In this document: piece after piece, positions 54,399 to 64,000 of the stretch
Position numbering within the stretch: position 1 is the stretch's first letter
Layout: each line of letters starts with the position of its first letter
Origin: an uncultured Bizionia sp.
GTDB lineage: Bacteria > Bacteroidota > Bacteroidia > Flavobacteriales > Flavobacteriaceae
Assembly (NCBI GenBank): GCA_947496215.1
Contig: CANMCF010000017.1
Location: forward strand, 1-64,000
Direction: 5' to 3'
DNA length: 64,000 nucleotides
Position numbers and translations under genes: made by a program
Notes under the pieces: generated by a model
What the model was told of the DNA's origin: nothing
The model's database searches: none
The model's input: only the letters and a program-made list of their open reading frames with translations

Positions 54399-55427
54399 AT
54401 GCGTATGAATGAAAATTTAGATCCAACAAGCAAGAATTTTTCCCCAGAGGAATTAGATGTCGAAAAAAATTTGAGACCGTTATCATTTGATGATTTTACA
54501 GGGCAAGATCAAGTGCTGGAAAATCTTAAGATTTTTGTTGAAGCTGCCAATCAAAGAGACGAAGCATTGGATCATACCTTATTCCATGGTCCACCAGGAC
54601 TTGGTAAGACGACTTTGGCAAATATTTTGGCCAATGAGTTGGGGGTGGGAATAAAAATAACTTCAGGGCCAGTTTTGGACAAGCCAGGAGATTTGGCTGG
54701 TCTCTTGACCAACTTGGATGATCGAGATGTTTTGTTTATAGACGAAATACATCGACTGAGTCCCATTGTGGAAGAATATTTGTATTCTGCAATGGAGGAT
54801 TACAAGATTGACATAATGATAGAGTCTGGGCCAAATGCCAGAACTGTACAAATAAACCTAAACCCATTTACATTGGTTGGGGCAACAACGCGATCGGGAC
54901 TGTTAACAGCTCCAATGCGTGCGCGTTTTGGTATCCAAAGTCGATTGCAGTTTTATAGCACGGAATTGTTGACGAGCATAATACAACGTAGTGCCGAAAT
55001 TTTGAATGTGCCCATTTCAATGGAAGGAGCCATTGAAATTGCAGGACGAAGTAGGGGAACACCTCGAATAGCAAATGCGTTGTTACGTCGTGTTAGAGAT
55101 TTTGCACAAATAAAAGGGAATGGAAGCATAGACATAAAGATTGCAAGATTCGCTTTGGAAGCACTCAATGTGGATGCTTATGGACTGGATGAAATGGACA
55201 ACAAGATCCTATCCACGATAATAGACAAGTTCAAAGGGGGGCCAGTAGGAATAAGTACCATCGCAACAGCCGTAAGTGAAAGTTCGGAAACCGTAGAAGA
55301 AGTATACGAACCCTTCTTGATACAACAAGGATTTCTAATGCGTACACCACGGGGTAGAGAAGTAACGGAATTGGCATATAGGCATTTGGGAAAAATTAAA
55401 GGGCCTACGCAAGGAGGATTGTTCTAA
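54399..55427 (+). CDS. ruvB: Holliday junction branch migration helicase RuvB
   Basis: This is a 342-residue AAA+ ATPase that drives branch migration with RuvA. Motifs: Walker [12 protein letters not shown], Walker [12 protein letters not shown], sensor I GATTRSG, arginine finger in MRARFGI, and a winged-helix C-terminus ([21 protein letters not shown]). ATG 54405 is a possible alternative start. Its stop codon overlaps the start of the P450 gene (TAATG), so the two are co-transcribed. The partner ruvA begins at the right edge of the window. Confidence 0.97.
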   Translation: MRMNENLDPTSKNFSPEELDVEKNLRPLSFDDFTGQDQVLENLKIFVEAANQRDEALDHTLFHGPPGLGKTTLANILANELGVGIKITSGPVLDKPGDLAGLLTNLDDRDVLFIDEIHRLSPIVEEYLYSAMEDYKIDIMIESGPNARTVQINLNPFTLVGATTRSGLLTAPMRARFGIQSRLQFYSTELLTSIIQRSAEILNVPISMEGAIEIAGRSRGTPRIANALLRRVRDFAQIKGNGSIDIKIARFALEALNVDAYGLDEMDNKILSTIIDKFKGGPVGISTIATAVSESSETVEEVYEPFLIQQGFLMRTPRGREVTELAYRHLGKIKGPTQGGLF

Positions 55428-56761
55428 TGGGAAAATACAACTACCCACATAAAATATCTTTTTTTGATTTCTTGTTCAATTCATCGGAAATAACCAAAAA
55501 CCCCATTCCTTTTCACAGTAGGTTTTTTGAGGAAAGCAAAGATGATTCCTTTTCCGTGACTCCTTTTTTCAGCAAACCGGTATTATTGACAAGAGATGCA
55601 GAAATAGCAAAATACATTCTTCAGAAAAAACACAAGAGCTTCGAGAAATCAAAGTTGCAAACCCATCATTTGTCAAAATATGTAGGGTATGGATTGTTGA
55701 CATCTACAGGATCAAAATGGTTGAAGCAACGTCGATTGATTCAACCTGCGTTTCACAAAGAGAAAATTAATAGTCTTATTACGATAATAAATGATACCAT
55801 AAAGGATCAAGTTGGTAAAATAGAAACGGGTAAAATGTTGGAGTTATATCCCATATTAAACGTTTTGGCATTTGAGGTCATCGCAAAATCTCTATTTAAC
55901 TTTTCTGCAGACAAGGTAACTTTAAATAGGTTGCAGTTCATAATAGAACAGTTGCAGCTATTCATAGTAAAGGAAATAAGACAACCACATAAACGTATTT
56001 GGTACAAGTTAAACGGGGAGATAAAAAGACATCTGGATTTAGTAAAGGAGATAAGAGGTATCATAAATGACATTATAGAAACTCGCAAGGCATCCAAAGA
56101 CGACCATGATGATCTGTTGGATATGTTGTTGCGTGCTCAATATGAAGATGGAACGTCCATGGGCAATGAGCAATTGATAGACGAGATAATAATCCTTTTC
56201 GTAGCTGGACATGAAACGACGGCAAATGCTTTGACTTTTACATTCTTCCTTTTGGCAAACAATGAAGAAGCATTTAAAAAAGCACAAGCGGAGAGCGTGG
56301 AACTCAAAGATGATCCAGTGACCATAGAATCCTTTGCAAACTTGAAATACATAAAAAGTTGCATCGAAGAAAGCATACGCCTCTATCCTCCGGCTTGGAT
56401 AACGGATAGGGTGGCATTGGAGGATGAAACCATTGGAGATTATCATATAAGCAAAGGAACATTGATAGGAGTTTCCATATATGAGATGCATAGAAACAAA
56501 GCCTATTGGACAGAACCGGAAACTTTCAAGCCCGAACGATTCTTGGAAGACAACAAAAAGGAAATTGCGGCACACTATATGCCCTTTGGGGCAGGGCCAA
56601 GATTGTGCATAGGCAATAATTTTGCGATGTATGAAATGGTTTTGGTTGTAAATGAAATACTGAATAGATTCAATGTGGAAACCAACAAGGACACAGTGGA
56701 AATAAAACCATTGATAACCTTGAAACCAGCAAACGTTGAATTGAAGTTTGTAAGAAGATAG
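55427..56761 (+). CDS. cytochrome P450
   Basis: This is a 444-residue soluble class P450 monooxygenase. Motifs: I-helix [10 protein letters not shown] (oxygen-activating Thr), K-helix ExxR in [15 protein letters not shown] region (KPERFLEDN) and the haem-ligand loop [20 protein letters not shown]. The substrate cannot be deduced; the closest recollection is the CYP102-related and CYP110-like fatty-acid hydroxylase groups. No ferredoxin or reductase gene is nearby. It is translationally coupled to ruvB and followed after 35 bp by queG, an unusual place for a P450 gene. Confidence 0.93.
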   Translation: MGKYNYPHKISFFDFLFNSSEITKNPIPFHSRFFEESKDDSFSVTPFFSKPVLLTRDAEIAKYILQKKHKSFEKSKLQTHHLSKYVGYGLLTSTGSKWLKQRRLIQPAFHKEKINSLITIINDTIKDQVGKIETGKMLELYPILNVLAFEVIAKSLFNFSADKVTLNRLQFIIEQLQLFIVKEIRQPHKRIWYKLNGEIKRHLDLVKEIRGIINDIIETRKASKDDHDDLLDMLLRAQYEDGTSMGNEQLIDEIIILFVAGHETTANALTFTFFLLANNEEAFKKAQAESVELKDDPVTIESFANLKYIKSCIEESIRLYPPAWITDRVALEDETIGDYHISKGTLIGVSIYEMHRNKAYWTEPETFKPERFLEDNKKEIAAHYMPFGAGPRLCIGNNFAMYEMVLVVNEILNRFNVETNKDTVEIKPLITLKPANVELKFVRR

Positions 56762-56795
56762 TTTTCTTTTTTTAGAGAAAAAGCATGAGGTGTCA

Positions 56796-57722
56796 ATGAA
56801 CCCAAAAACAAAATATAGCAATCTTATAAAAACAGAGGCCAAGCGCCTTGGTTTCTTGTCTTGTGGTATTAGCGAAGCAGAGTTTTTGGAAACAGAAGCG
56901 CCACGGTTGGAGAAGTGGCTCAACAAGAACATGCATGGGGAGATGCGTTATATGGAAAATCATTTCGACAAACGTCTGGATCCTACGAAATTGGTGGTAG
57001 ATTCCAAAAGTGTCATATCATTGCTGCTCAATTATTATCCTGAAGCAACACAAAAAGATGCCAAAGCACCCAAACTATCTAAATATGCCTATGGAAACGA
57101 TTATCACCATGTAATAAAAAGCAAGCTCAAGGAGTTGACCCATTTCATACAAGATGAAATAGGAGAGGTAAGCGGGCGAGCATTTGTGGATTCAGCGCCA
57201 GTATTGGACAAGGCATGGGCGGCAAAATCGGGATTGGGCTGGATAGGTAAACATAGCAACCTGCTAACACAACAGGTAGGCTCCTTCTATTTCATAGCAG
57301 AACTCATCATCGACTTGGATTTGGAATATGATACCATTACGACTGATCATTGTGGAACTTGTACGGCATGCATAGATGCCTGTCCTACGCAAGCCATAGT
57401 GGAACCCTATGTGGTGGATGGAAGCAAATGCATTTCCTATTTCACGATAGAACTCAAGGATCAACTACCAAATGAGATGAAAGGGAAGTTTGACGATTGG
57501 ATGTTTGGTTGTGATGTTTGCCAAGAGGTATGTCCATGGAACAAGTTCTCAAAACCTCACAATGAGCCTTTGTTTAATCCGCACCCGGAACTGTTGGATA
57601 TGACCAAAAAAGATTGGGAGGAAATAACGGAGGATGTGTTTAGAAAGGTGTTCCAAAAATCTGCAGTGAAACGCACCAAGTTTTCTGGATTGAAACGGAA
57701 CATTGATTTTTTGAGGGATTAG
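56796..57722 (+). CDS. queG: epoxyqueuosine reductase
   Basis: This is a 308-residue cobalamin-dependent iron-sulfur enzyme that performs the last step of queuosine synthesis in tRNA. ATG 56796 is preferred over a GTG two codons upstream. Residues from [20 protein letters not shown] form the cobalamin-binding part, and [22 protein letters not shown] is the signature near the active site. The two 4Fe-4S clusters are in [16 protein letters not shown] and [12 protein letters not shown]-terminal helices continue to residue 308. Function is well supported by motif order. Confidence 0.95.
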   Translation: MNPKTKYSNLIKTEAKRLGFLSCGISEAEFLETEAPRLEKWLNKNMHGEMRYMENHFDKRLDPTKLVVDSKSVISLLLNYYPEATQKDAKAPKLSKYAYGNDYHHVIKSKLKELTHFIQDEIGEVSGRAFVDSAPVLDKAWAAKSGLGWIGKHSNLLTQQVGSFYFIAELIIDLDLEYDTITTDHCGTCTACIDACPTQAIVEPYVVDGSKCISYFTIELKDQLPNEMKGKFDDWMFGCDVCQEVCPWNKFSKPHNEPLFNPHPELLDMTKKDWEEITEDVFRKVFQKSAVKRTKFSGLKRNIDFLRD

Positions 57723-57782
57723 TTTTACAAGTAAACATAAAAAGATATAAATTGCGCGATGTAAATTTATGTGTTATAACTC

Positions 57783-59615
57783 ATGTCAAAAAGTACATTG
57801 CCTTTTTTATGCATTTTTGTTTTGTCCCTATTTGCTTGTGAAAAAGCAGATTCGGAGCAGGATGTTTTAAATGAAATTGAGAAAATAAACAAGCTACATG
57901 CATTAGAAAGGAAGGGATCCAATGACTCTGCACTTTTTTACTTGTCAAAAGCACGAAAAATTATAGATAGCAATAATATATTACCCGATACGCTCTTAAT
58001 GGAAAACATTTTTAGGAAAGGGTATTATTATAAGCAAATAAATCAATTGGATTCTGCAACGCATTATTTTCATAAAACGATCAATCTGATTAAAAAGCCT
58101 AACAATAGAGCACGAAATACAATCTATTTCCGCAATACTTGGTTAACGGATGAAGCTTATAAAAGAGATGCCAATGCTATTAATGTTGCTAAAAGATTTA
58201 TTGAGATTTCTGGAGAGAAAAATAAAGGCTTGACATATGCTTATAACCTTTTGGAGCGTTTGCATTTGGATATGGGTGATACTGAAAAAGCATTGTTTTA
58301 TAATGCCAAAGCCTTGAAAGCGGCTAAGGAATCCTCTAATGAAGGAATGTTTATGATAGCTTTGAAAGCTAAAGCAAAGTTTTTGTACAATTCTGGAAAA
58401 AAAGAACAAGCATTTAAGTTTTTAGATAGTTTAAGTACCATAAAAACAGAATCTGGATTGGTACTAAGACAATTGCATCAAGGACTTGGTGTCTTCCACT
58501 ATTATGATGAGGATTATGAATTGGCCATTGAAAAATACAAAGAAGCTTTAAAGTACTCAAGAGAGGAGAATAACTTATTGATAGAAACTTATAATAACGT
58601 TTCCGAAGCTTATATACAGCTGAAAGAATATGAAATGGCAAAAAAATATTTAGACTCTACTAAAGCTATAATCGTAGACAATTCGTTGCCGGAGGCTGTT
58701 AATTTTTATAAAAAGTTGCGTTTTAGATTGCATTACAGAACACATGCTAGTGAGAGTGAGGTTCTTGAGGAGTATGATAATTTGATAGAACACAATAAAA
58801 AGGAACATCAAGGTAGCATTGATGAAAAGTTGAATGAGTTGATTGAGGCAAACGAAAAAGAGAAAATTGCTACGGCAAAGAAGAAAGATGCGGAAATTGA
58901 AAACTTCAAGCTTATAGCCTTGTTGGGGTTTTCGGGAGTCTTGATGTTGTTGGGAGTCTTTTTTTACAGGCAAAGACGTTTTAAGTTCGAGAAACAAGAC
59001 ATGCAGATGCAGCAGCGTTTGCTAAGGTCTCAAATGAATCCGCATTTCACCTTTAATACCTTGTCTATAATCCAAGATCAGATAGAAAAAAATGAGGAAG
59101 GAGCCACGAAATACTTGTTGAAATTTTCAAGGTTGTTAAGGCTCATTCTTGAAAACTCATTGAGCAATTATGTGCTGGTGGAAAACGAATTGGAAGTGTT
59201 ACGTAAATATTTGGATCTTCAGTTGTTGCGTTTTCCTGAGAAGTTCAGTTATGACATTGTTTTGGAAGACTTTGAAGAGGATGAGATGCTATTCATTCCT
59301 TCAATGTTAATACAGCCTTTTATAGAGAATAGCGTAGAGCATGGTTTTTTGGGGATAAAGTATAAAGGGGAAATAAATATAAAATTAAAATTAAATGGAA
59401 AGTATTTGTCTTGTATCATTGAAGATAATGGACAAGGGTTGAAAAAGACCAATAACAATTATAAGACATCGGTTTCAACAACACTGATTTCTAAATTCAT
59501 TAAAAAGACAACTAAACGAAAAATCATTATTCTAGATAAAAAAAGCGAAAAATTGAATGGATCTGGAGTTTTGGTCAAGTTTTTAATTCCGTATAAATTT
59601 TCAGATGATGATTAA
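57783..59615 (+). CDS. TPR-containing sensor histidine kinase (LytS type)
   Basis: This is a 610-residue protein with an N-terminal lipoprotein-like signal (LSLFAC near residue 19), several TPR repeats (about residues 45-330), a coiled coil, one membrane helix (about 378-398, LIALLGFSGVLMLLGVFFY) and a His_kinase domain with LRSQMNPHFTFNTLSIIQDQ, in which His is phosphorylated, then HATPase motifs (IQPFIENSVEHGF, IEDNGQGLKK). The stop codon lies 7-11 bp beyond the next gene's start, so kinase and LytTR regulator are coupled. The signal is unknown. Confidence 0.93.
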   Translation: MSKSTLPFLCIFVLSLFACEKADSEQDVLNEIEKINKLHALERKGSNDSALFYLSKARKIIDSNNILPDTLLMENIFRKGYYYKQINQLDSATHYFHKTINLIKKPNNRARNTIYFRNTWLTDEAYKRDANAINVAKRFIEISGEKNKGLTYAYNLLERLHLDMGDTEKALFYNAKALKAAKESSNEGMFMIALKAKAKFLYNSGKKEQAFKFLDSLSTIKTESGLVLRQLHQGLGVFHYYDEDYELAIEKYKEALKYSREENNLLIETYNNVSEAYIQLKEYEMAKKYLDSTKAIIVDNSLPEAVNFYKKLRFRLHYRTHASESEVLEEYDNLIEHNKKEHQGSIDEKLNELIEANEKEKIATAKKKDAEIENFKLIALLGFSGVLMLLGVFFYRQRRFKFEKQDMQMQQRLLRSQMNPHFTFNTLSIIQDQIEKNEEGATKYLLKFSRLLRLILENSLSNYVLVENELEVLRKYLDLQLLRFPEKFSYDIVLEDFEEDEMLFIPSMLIQPFIENSVEHGFLGIKYKGEINIKLKLNGKYLSCIIEDNGQGLKKTNNNYKTSVSTTLISKFIKKTTKRKIIILDKKSEKLNGSGVLVKFLIPYKFSDDD

Positions 59616-60348
59616 AGCTATATTGATAGACGACGAAGCCTATTTTAGAGATAAGGTAAAAGATAAGTTGACACGTTATTTTAAAGAAGACATTGAGATA
59701 TTGGGAGAGGCGGAAAGTGTGGAATCTGCGATAAAGATAATAGAAGACAAGAAACCTGACTTGTTGTTTTTGGATATCCATTTGACAGATGGGACAAGTT
59801 TCGACATACTATCCAAAATTGAAGAAAAGAATTTTGACGTCATATTTATCACTGGGTTTGACGAACATGCAATAAAAGCCATAAAGGTAGGCGCGCTGGA
59901 TTACATCATAAAACCAATAGACGATGATGAGTTCAAGGAAGCTGTCACTAAGGCAATAGCTAATTCCAGAAACGAAAACAATTTGGAGAAATTGGTGGAA
60001 ATATCCAGTGAGTACTTTCACGGTGTGAAAAAGAAAAGAATTGTCCTGAAGACATCAGACAATGTCTATGCAATATATGAAGATGACATTCTGTACTGCA
60101 GGTCGGAAGGCAATTATACTACTTTTTATACACAGCAGTCCGAAAGGATTGTAGTCTCCAAGTCCATAAAGAAAATAACGGAACTCTTGTCCAGTGATGT
60201 TTTTGTTCGCTGTCATCAATCCTACATAGTAAATAAAAAACATGTGCTTCGGTATAACAAGCGAGGGGTATTGGTATTGTATTTTGAATCCAAGGTCCCT
60301 GTCTCAAGCAGACGCAAGGATTATGTGTTGGAAAAGATTTTCGGATAG
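59605..60348 (+). CDS. LytTR family response regulator
   Basis: This is a 247-residue regulator: receiver domain with ILIDDEAYF and phospho-acceptor Asp57 in LLFLDIHLTDG, and a C-terminal LytTR DNA-binding domain (RIVLKTSDNVYAIYEDDILYC, VRCHQSYIVNKKHV). ATG 59608 is an equivalent start. LytTR proteins bind paired short direct repeats; a pair of 11-bp repeats lies just downstream, before the lipoprotein gene. It forms a pair with the upstream kinase. Confidence 0.95.
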   Translation: MMIKAILIDDEAYFRDKVKDKLTRYFKEDIEILGEAESVESAIKIIEDKKPDLLFLDIHLTDGTSFDILSKIEEKNFDVIFITGFDEHAIKAIKVGALDYIIKPIDDDEFKEAVTKAIANSRNENNLEKLVEISSEYFHGVKKKRIVLKTSDNVYAIYEDDILYCRSEGNYTTFYTQQSERIVVSKSIKKITELLSSDVFVRCHQSYIVNKKHVLRYNKRGVLVLYFESKVPVSSRRKDYVLEKIFG

Positions 60349-60349
60349 G

Positions 60350-60402
60350 CGAATATGAAATTGACAAGGGTAAATGTGAATTGCCTATTGTCGAATATGA
60401 AA
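60350..60402 (+). repeat. pair of 11-bp direct repeats upstream of lipoprotein gene
   Basis: cgaatatgaaa occurs at 60350-60360 and 60392-60402, with a 42-bp period (about four helical turns). A hairpin AGGCTT-CTTTT-AAGCCT follows at 60405-60421. Both lie between the regulator stop codon and the promoter of the next gene. Possible operator and terminator. Confidence 0.4.
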
Positions 60403-60431
60403 CTAGGCTTCTTTTAAGCCTGTACTTTAAT

Positions 60432-60439
60432 TAAATTTG
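60432..60439 (+). promoter_or_regulatory. -7 element of lipoprotein gene
   Basis: TAAATTTG matches TAnnTTTG and lies 17 bp upstream of the start codon. Confidence 0.6.
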
Positions 60440-60456
60440 TAAAAAAACAAAAACTA

Positions 60457-61086
60457 ATGAAAACATTTTTTAGATTATCAACCCTACTATTATTAGTAAT
60501 CTTTTATTCATGTAGCAAAGAAGAATTGACAGATACCGAAAACATTGAAAATGAAAAACACTTTATAGGCAACAAAGCTTTCGATGCCGGGCAAAACGAA
60601 GAAGAGCTAGCCTTGGAAAACAAAAAGCAATGGATCGCTTATTTGGCAGTAAAAGCATTGCAGGACAATAGCGAAAGCAAGCTCGAATTTGTTAATGCTA
60701 TAGGTAATAAAGGAGTGATAGGTTTAGAACAATTATTTAATAGCGCAAATATTTCGTTTAGACAAACGTTCAGAGAACAATTTTATAGATTTTATAATAA
60801 TTCTAGCGAGGATTGTGTATTTAATTCATCTAGGCCAGAAGATCGTCCAGCTCCTGGAGATGTACCAGGAGGTACTGATGTTTTTGGTGCATATCTTTAT
60901 GAAATATACAATCTTGATTTAGAATTTTATCTTCCAAACAACTTTAATTTGTTGGTTTCGACGATCACATCTTCAGCAGATTCTTTAAGTCAAATAAATG
61001 ACGCATATATGCATGAAAGCGAATGCCTTGTGTACCATAACTTTGGCTTTAATGGATTTCAACAAAATATAGTTATTGTTAGATAA
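60457..61086 (+). CDS. lipoprotein of unknown function
   Basis: This is a 209-residue lipoprotein (residues 1-19 signal, lipobox ending FYSC). The mature part begins with an acidic, Asn/Glu-rich stretch and continues with mixed helix and loop character, ending with conserved-looking aromatic residues (CLVYHNFGFNGFQQN). I do not recognise the family. It has its own promoter and follows the LytTR system, so it could be a regulated target, which is inference. Confidence 0.75.
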   Translation: MKTFFRLSTLLLLVIFYSCSKEELTDTENIENEKHFIGNKAFDAGQNEEELALENKKQWIAYLAVKALQDNSESKLEFVNAIGNKGVIGLEQLFNSANISFRQTFREQFYRFYNNSSEDCVFNSSRPEDRPAPGDVPGGTDVFGAYLYEIYNLDLEFYLPNNFNLLVSTITSSADSLSQINDAYMHESECLVYHNFGFNGFQQNIVIVR

Positions 61087-61409
61087 TTGGATATTGTAAA
61101 TAATATTTTTAAAGCAAGATCCTTTGATTTATTTCAAGGGGTTTTTCATTTAAAACGAGACAGGGGTTACCTGAATTTGCAATTGGCAACTTCCAGGTTG
61201 GGCTTGGGAAGGGGTGTGGTTATTTTATACAGGATGAGGTTTTTATTGAGAATGTGTCATCCATAGATCGTAATGTAGTTACCGACTTTTTTGAAAAGCA
61301 CATATCATTTTATAACCGGATAAGATTATATTATTCTATGATTCTTTTTTCTGTTTTCTTTTCTCTTAAAAGCCTACATTTGTAAGTCAGAGTAAAATCT
61401 AGATAAAAT
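61087..61409. other. 323-bp intergenic region
   Basis: A weak hairpin (CCTTTGA/TCAAGG near 61121-61138) followed by a T-run may terminate the lipoprotein gene. On the plus strand, the frame from 61128 to the TAA at 61383-61385 stays open for 85 codons with a protein-like composition (GLPEFAIGNFQVGLGKGCGY among others) but no start codon; it may be a degraded gene fragment or chance. The maeB promoter is listed separately. Confidence 0.4.
61375..61382 (+). promoter_or_regulatory. -7 element of maeB
   Basis: TACATTTG matches TAnnTTTG, 28 bp before the maeB start codon. Confidence 0.6.
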
Positions 61410-63683
61410 ATGAGCAAGCAAAGCAAAAGAAGGGAAGCTTTAGTATATCACGCAAAACCAACACCTGGAAAGATAAAGGTGGTGCCAACTAAAAAGTATG
61501 CTACACAAAGAGACTTGGCATTGGCCTATTCTCCTGGTGTTGCAGAACCCTGTTTGGAAATAGAAAAAGATAAGAATAATGCATATAAATATACAGCCAA
61601 AGGAAATTTAGTTGCAGTAATTTCCAATGGAACTGCCGTTTTGGGCTTGGGTAACATAGGGCCTGAAGCATCAAAGCCAGTAATGGAAGGTAAAGGGTTG
61701 TTGTTCAAGATATTCGCAGACATAGACGTTTTCGACATCGAGGTGGATACTGAAAATGTTGAAGAATTCATACAAACCGTAAAAATGATAGCGCCTACCT
61801 TTGGAGGCATCAACCTTGAAGACATAAAGGCACCCGAAGCTTTTGAGATAGAGAGAAGACTGAAAGAAGAATTGGACATCCCGGTAATGCATGACGACCA
61901 ACATGGTACTGCCATCATTTCTGCAGCGGCCTTGTTGAATGCCTTGGAGCTTACAGACAAGAAGATCGATGAAGTTAGTATTGTAGTCAGTGGAGCAGGA
62001 GCAGCTGCGATTTCCTGTACGCGATTGTATCAGGCGTTTGGAGCAAAGCGAGAAAATATCGTGATGTTGGATAGCAAGGGAGTCATTAGGGACGATAGGG
62101 GCAACCTGACGTCTCAAAAGGCGGAATTTGCAACGCATCGTAGAATCGATACATTGGATGAAGCGATGAAAGAAGCCGATGTGTTCATCGGATTGTCTAC
62201 ATCGGACATCGTCACGCCAGAAATGCTGAAGACGATGGCTAGCAATCCCATAGTCTTTGCAATGGCAAACCCAGACCCAGAAATAAACTATGAATTGGCA
62301 ATAGATACAAGGGAAGACATCATAATGGCCACGGGAAGAAGTGATCACCCCAACCAAGTGAACAATGTCCTAGGATTCCCTTTCATATTCAGAGGAGCTT
62401 TGGATGTGCGAGCTACTAAAATCAATGAAGCCATGAAAATGGCAGCAGTGAAGGCATTGGCAAGTTTGGCAAAGGAGCCAGTCCCAGAACAGGTGAACAT
62501 TGCCTATGGAGAAACGCGATTGGCATTTGGGAAAGATTACATCATACCGAAACCCTTCGACCCTCGTTTGATAGCCGAAGTACCACCAGCAGTTGCAAAA
62601 GCTGCCATGGACAGTGGCGTGGCCCAAGAACCTATTGCAGATTGGGAGAAATACAAGGATGTGTTGATGGAACGTTTGGGATCGGACAACAAGATAGTAA
62701 GACTTCTGATGAACAGGGCAAGATTGGCTCCAAAACGTGTCGTGTTTGCGGAAGCAGATCACTTGGACGTATTGAAAGCAGCGCAAATAGTATATGACGA
62801 TGGTGTTGCTATACCAATTCTATTGGGACGTAAAGACGCAATAGAACGCTTGAAGGAAGAAATAGAATTTGACGCGGACGTATTGATCATAGATCCGAAG
62901 GCAGATGAGCAAATAGAACAAAAAAACAAATATGCAGAAGTATATTGGGAACAGAGCAAGCGTAGGGGAGTAACATTGTTGGAAGCTCAAAAACTGATGA
63001 GAGAACGTAATTTTTATGCAGCGATGATGGTGAATGAAGGAGATGCCGATGCATTGATTTCTGGATACTCGAGAAGTTACCCAAATGTTGTGAAACCAAT
63101 GTTGGAACTCATAGGTTTGGCACCTGGATCTACCAGAATAGCAACGACCAATGTCATGATGACACAAAGAGGTCCAATGTTTTTAAGTGACACATCCATA
63201 AACATAAATCCTTCTGCAAAGGATTTGATCAAGATTGCTCAAATGACTTCTGGAGTGGTAAAGATGTTTGGCTTGGAACCTGTTATGGCAATGACCTCAT
63301 ATTCTAACTTTGGGTCTTCAAAAGATCAGACTGCCACTAAGGTGAGAGAAGCAGTCTCTTATTTGCACGGTAGGCATCCAAACCTATTGGTTGATGGAGA
63401 ATTGCAAACCGACTTTGCCTTGAATAGTGAAATGCTACAAGCAAAGTTCCCATTTTCAAAGTTGGCAGGAAAAAAGGTAAACACCCTTATTTTTCCAAAT
63501 TTGGAATCTGCCAACATCACGTACAAGCTGTTGAAGGAGTTGAACAAGGCAGAATCGATTGGGCCAATAATGATGGGGATGCGAAAGCCTGTTCACATTC
63601 TCCAATTGGGAGCCAGTGTCGATGAGATTGTAAATATGACTGCAATCGCCGTCATAGATGCGCAGCAGAAGGAAAAGAAATGA
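61410..63683 (+). CDS. maeB: NADP-dependent malic enzyme with phosphotransacetylase-like domain
   Basis: This is a 757-residue MaeB-type malic enzyme converting malate to pyruvate and CO2 with NADP reduction. The N-terminal catalytic domain (1-410) has KYATQRDLALAYSPGVAEP, NLEDIKAPEAFEIE, VMHDDQHGTAIISAAALLNA and the nucleotide-binding VVSGAGAAAISCTRLYQA. The C-terminal 330 residues are phosphotransacetylase-like (RVVFAEADHLDVLKAAQIV, DADALISGYSRSYPNV), which in MaeB proteins acts as a regulatory acetyl-CoA sensor. Length is normal. Monocistronic with its own promoter and terminator. Confidence 0.97.
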   Translation: MSKQSKRREALVYHAKPTPGKIKVVPTKKYATQRDLALAYSPGVAEPCLEIEKDKNNAYKYTAKGNLVAVISNGTAVLGLGNIGPEASKPVMEGKGLLFKIFADIDVFDIEVDTENVEEFIQTVKMIAPTFGGINLEDIKAPEAFEIERRLKEELDIPVMHDDQHGTAIISAAALLNALELTDKKIDEVSIVVSGAGAAAISCTRLYQAFGAKRENIVMLDSKGVIRDDRGNLTSQKAEFATHRRIDTLDEAMKEADVFIGLSTSDIVTPEMLKTMASNPIVFAMANPDPEINYELAIDTREDIIMATGRSDHPNQVNNVLGFPFIFRGALDVRATKINEAMKMAAVKALASLAKEPVPEQVNIAYGETRLAFGKDYIIPKPFDPRLIAEVPPAVAKAAMDSGVAQEPIADWEKYKDVLMERLGSDNKIVRLLMNRARLAPKRVVFAEADHLDVLKAAQIVYDDGVAIPILLGRKDAIERLKEEIEFDADVLIIDPKADEQIEQKNKYAEVYWEQSKRRGVTLLEAQKLMRERNFYAAMMVNEGDADALISGYSRSYPNVVKPMLELIGLAPGSTRIATTNVMMTQRGPMFLSDTSININPSAKDLIKIAQMTSGVVKMFGLEPVMAMTSYSNFGSSKDQTATKVREAVSYLHGRHPNLLVDGELQTDFALNSEMLQAKFPFSKLAGKKVNTLIFPNLESANITYKLLKELNKAESIGPIMMGMRKPVHILQLGASVDEIVNMTAIAVIDAQQKEKK

Positions 63684-63694
63684 ATTTAACAAAA

Positions 63695-63722
63695 ATGCGA
63701 TGCTATCAAGCATCGCATTTTT
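63695..63722 (+). terminator. terminator of maeB
   Basis: ATGCGATGC-TATCAA-GCATCGCAT is a perfect 9-bp stem followed by four T residues, with an A-run before it. Confidence 0.88.
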
Positions 63723-63805
63723 AGAGTAAAAACCCTTTGTTTTCAAGGAAACACCACCTAATTCCCCACATTTATTTTTATGAACTTTAAATAAAAAAAA
63801 TTACG

Positions 63806-63813
63806 TAGTTTTG
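63806..63813 (+). promoter_or_regulatory. -7 element of ruvA
   Basis: TAGTTTTG matches TAnnTTTG, 23 bp upstream of the ruvA start codon; a CTTTA about 17 bp before it may be the -33 element. Confidence 0.55.
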
Positions 63814-63836
63814 AGAGTTTAATAAGACATTTATAA

Positions 63837-64000
63837 ATGATTACACACATAAGAGGGAAATTGGTGGAGAAAAATCCAACAGACGTCGTTATAGATTGCA
63901 ATGGAGTTGGTTACTTGCTAAACATTTCACTACATACATTCTCCCAAATCCCAAACGAAGAACATTTGAAACTATACACGCACCTTCAAGTAAAAGAAGA
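63837..64000 (+). CDS. ruvA: Holliday junction DNA helicase RuvA (5' part)
   Basis: The first 54 codons are present; the gene runs off the window. The opening MITHIRGKLVEKNPTDVVID followed by CNGVGYLLNISLHTF is the N-terminal OB domain of RuvA, which binds the four-way junction and loads RuvB. It lies about 8.4 kb downstream of ruvB, so the two are not in one operon here. Confidence 0.93.
   Translation, partial: MITHIRGKLVEKNPTDVVIDCNGVGYLLNISLHTFSQIPNEEHLKLYTHLQVKE

Overview
The window comes from a member of the Bacteroidota, most likely a marine Flavobacteriaceae. The evidence is a complete alternative complex III operon followed by cytochrome oxidase genes, a type IX-secreted adhesin with PorP/SprF and OmpA partners, a TAT-variant ActB, a GT117/DUF2723 membrane protein, SPOR and SPASM-free small lipoproteins, and promoters of the Bacteroidota type (TAnnTTTG near -7). 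Most of the window is ordinary chromosome. The clearest accessory region is the left end.

Positions 1-3.1 kb hold what looks like a short integron-like gene-cassette array: three small genes on the minus strand, each bounded by its own pair of mutually complementary 9-bp core sites, separated by two structured elements of identical length (137 bp), and headed by a tyrosine recombinase gene on the same strand. The core sites are not those of classical integrons and the recombinase lacks the recognisable IntI insert, so this may be a separate cassette system. One cassette gene carries an in-frame stop codon.

From 3.1 to 7.5 kb come a zinc-ribbon protein, polA and a glycosylasparaginase. From 8 to 13 kb lies a little-known set: a beta-propeller protein with a Cys-rich tail and no signal peptide, a small acidic protein, and a facing four-gene operon of an anchored protein, a multi-pass membrane protein, a histidine kinase and a NarL-type regulator. 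An 18-bp near-identical motif lies upstream of both transcription units. From 13.3 to 21.8 kb there is a glycan-degradation locus (GH92, GH20, CutC, GH2 beta-mannosidase) that, with the glycosylasparaginase, covers most steps of N-glycan core breakdown.

From 21.9 to 29 kb are a metallophosphoesterase, a cysteine-free thioredoxin-like protein, a polysaccharide deacetylase, the GT117 protein, tRNA-Gln and a universal stress protein. rimP-nusA-infB (28.9-33.5 kb) form the translation/transcription operon, followed by a convergent SPOR protein. From 34.1 to 45.9 kb, actABCDEF-coxB-coxA encode a quinol:cytochrome c oxidoreductase and an A-type haem-copper oxidase. From 46.2 to 54.3 kb lies the adhesin-PorP/SprF-OmpA operon. 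ruvB, a cytochrome P450 and queG follow, then a TPR sensor kinase with a LytTR regulator and a lipoprotein, maeB, and the start of ruvA at the right edge.
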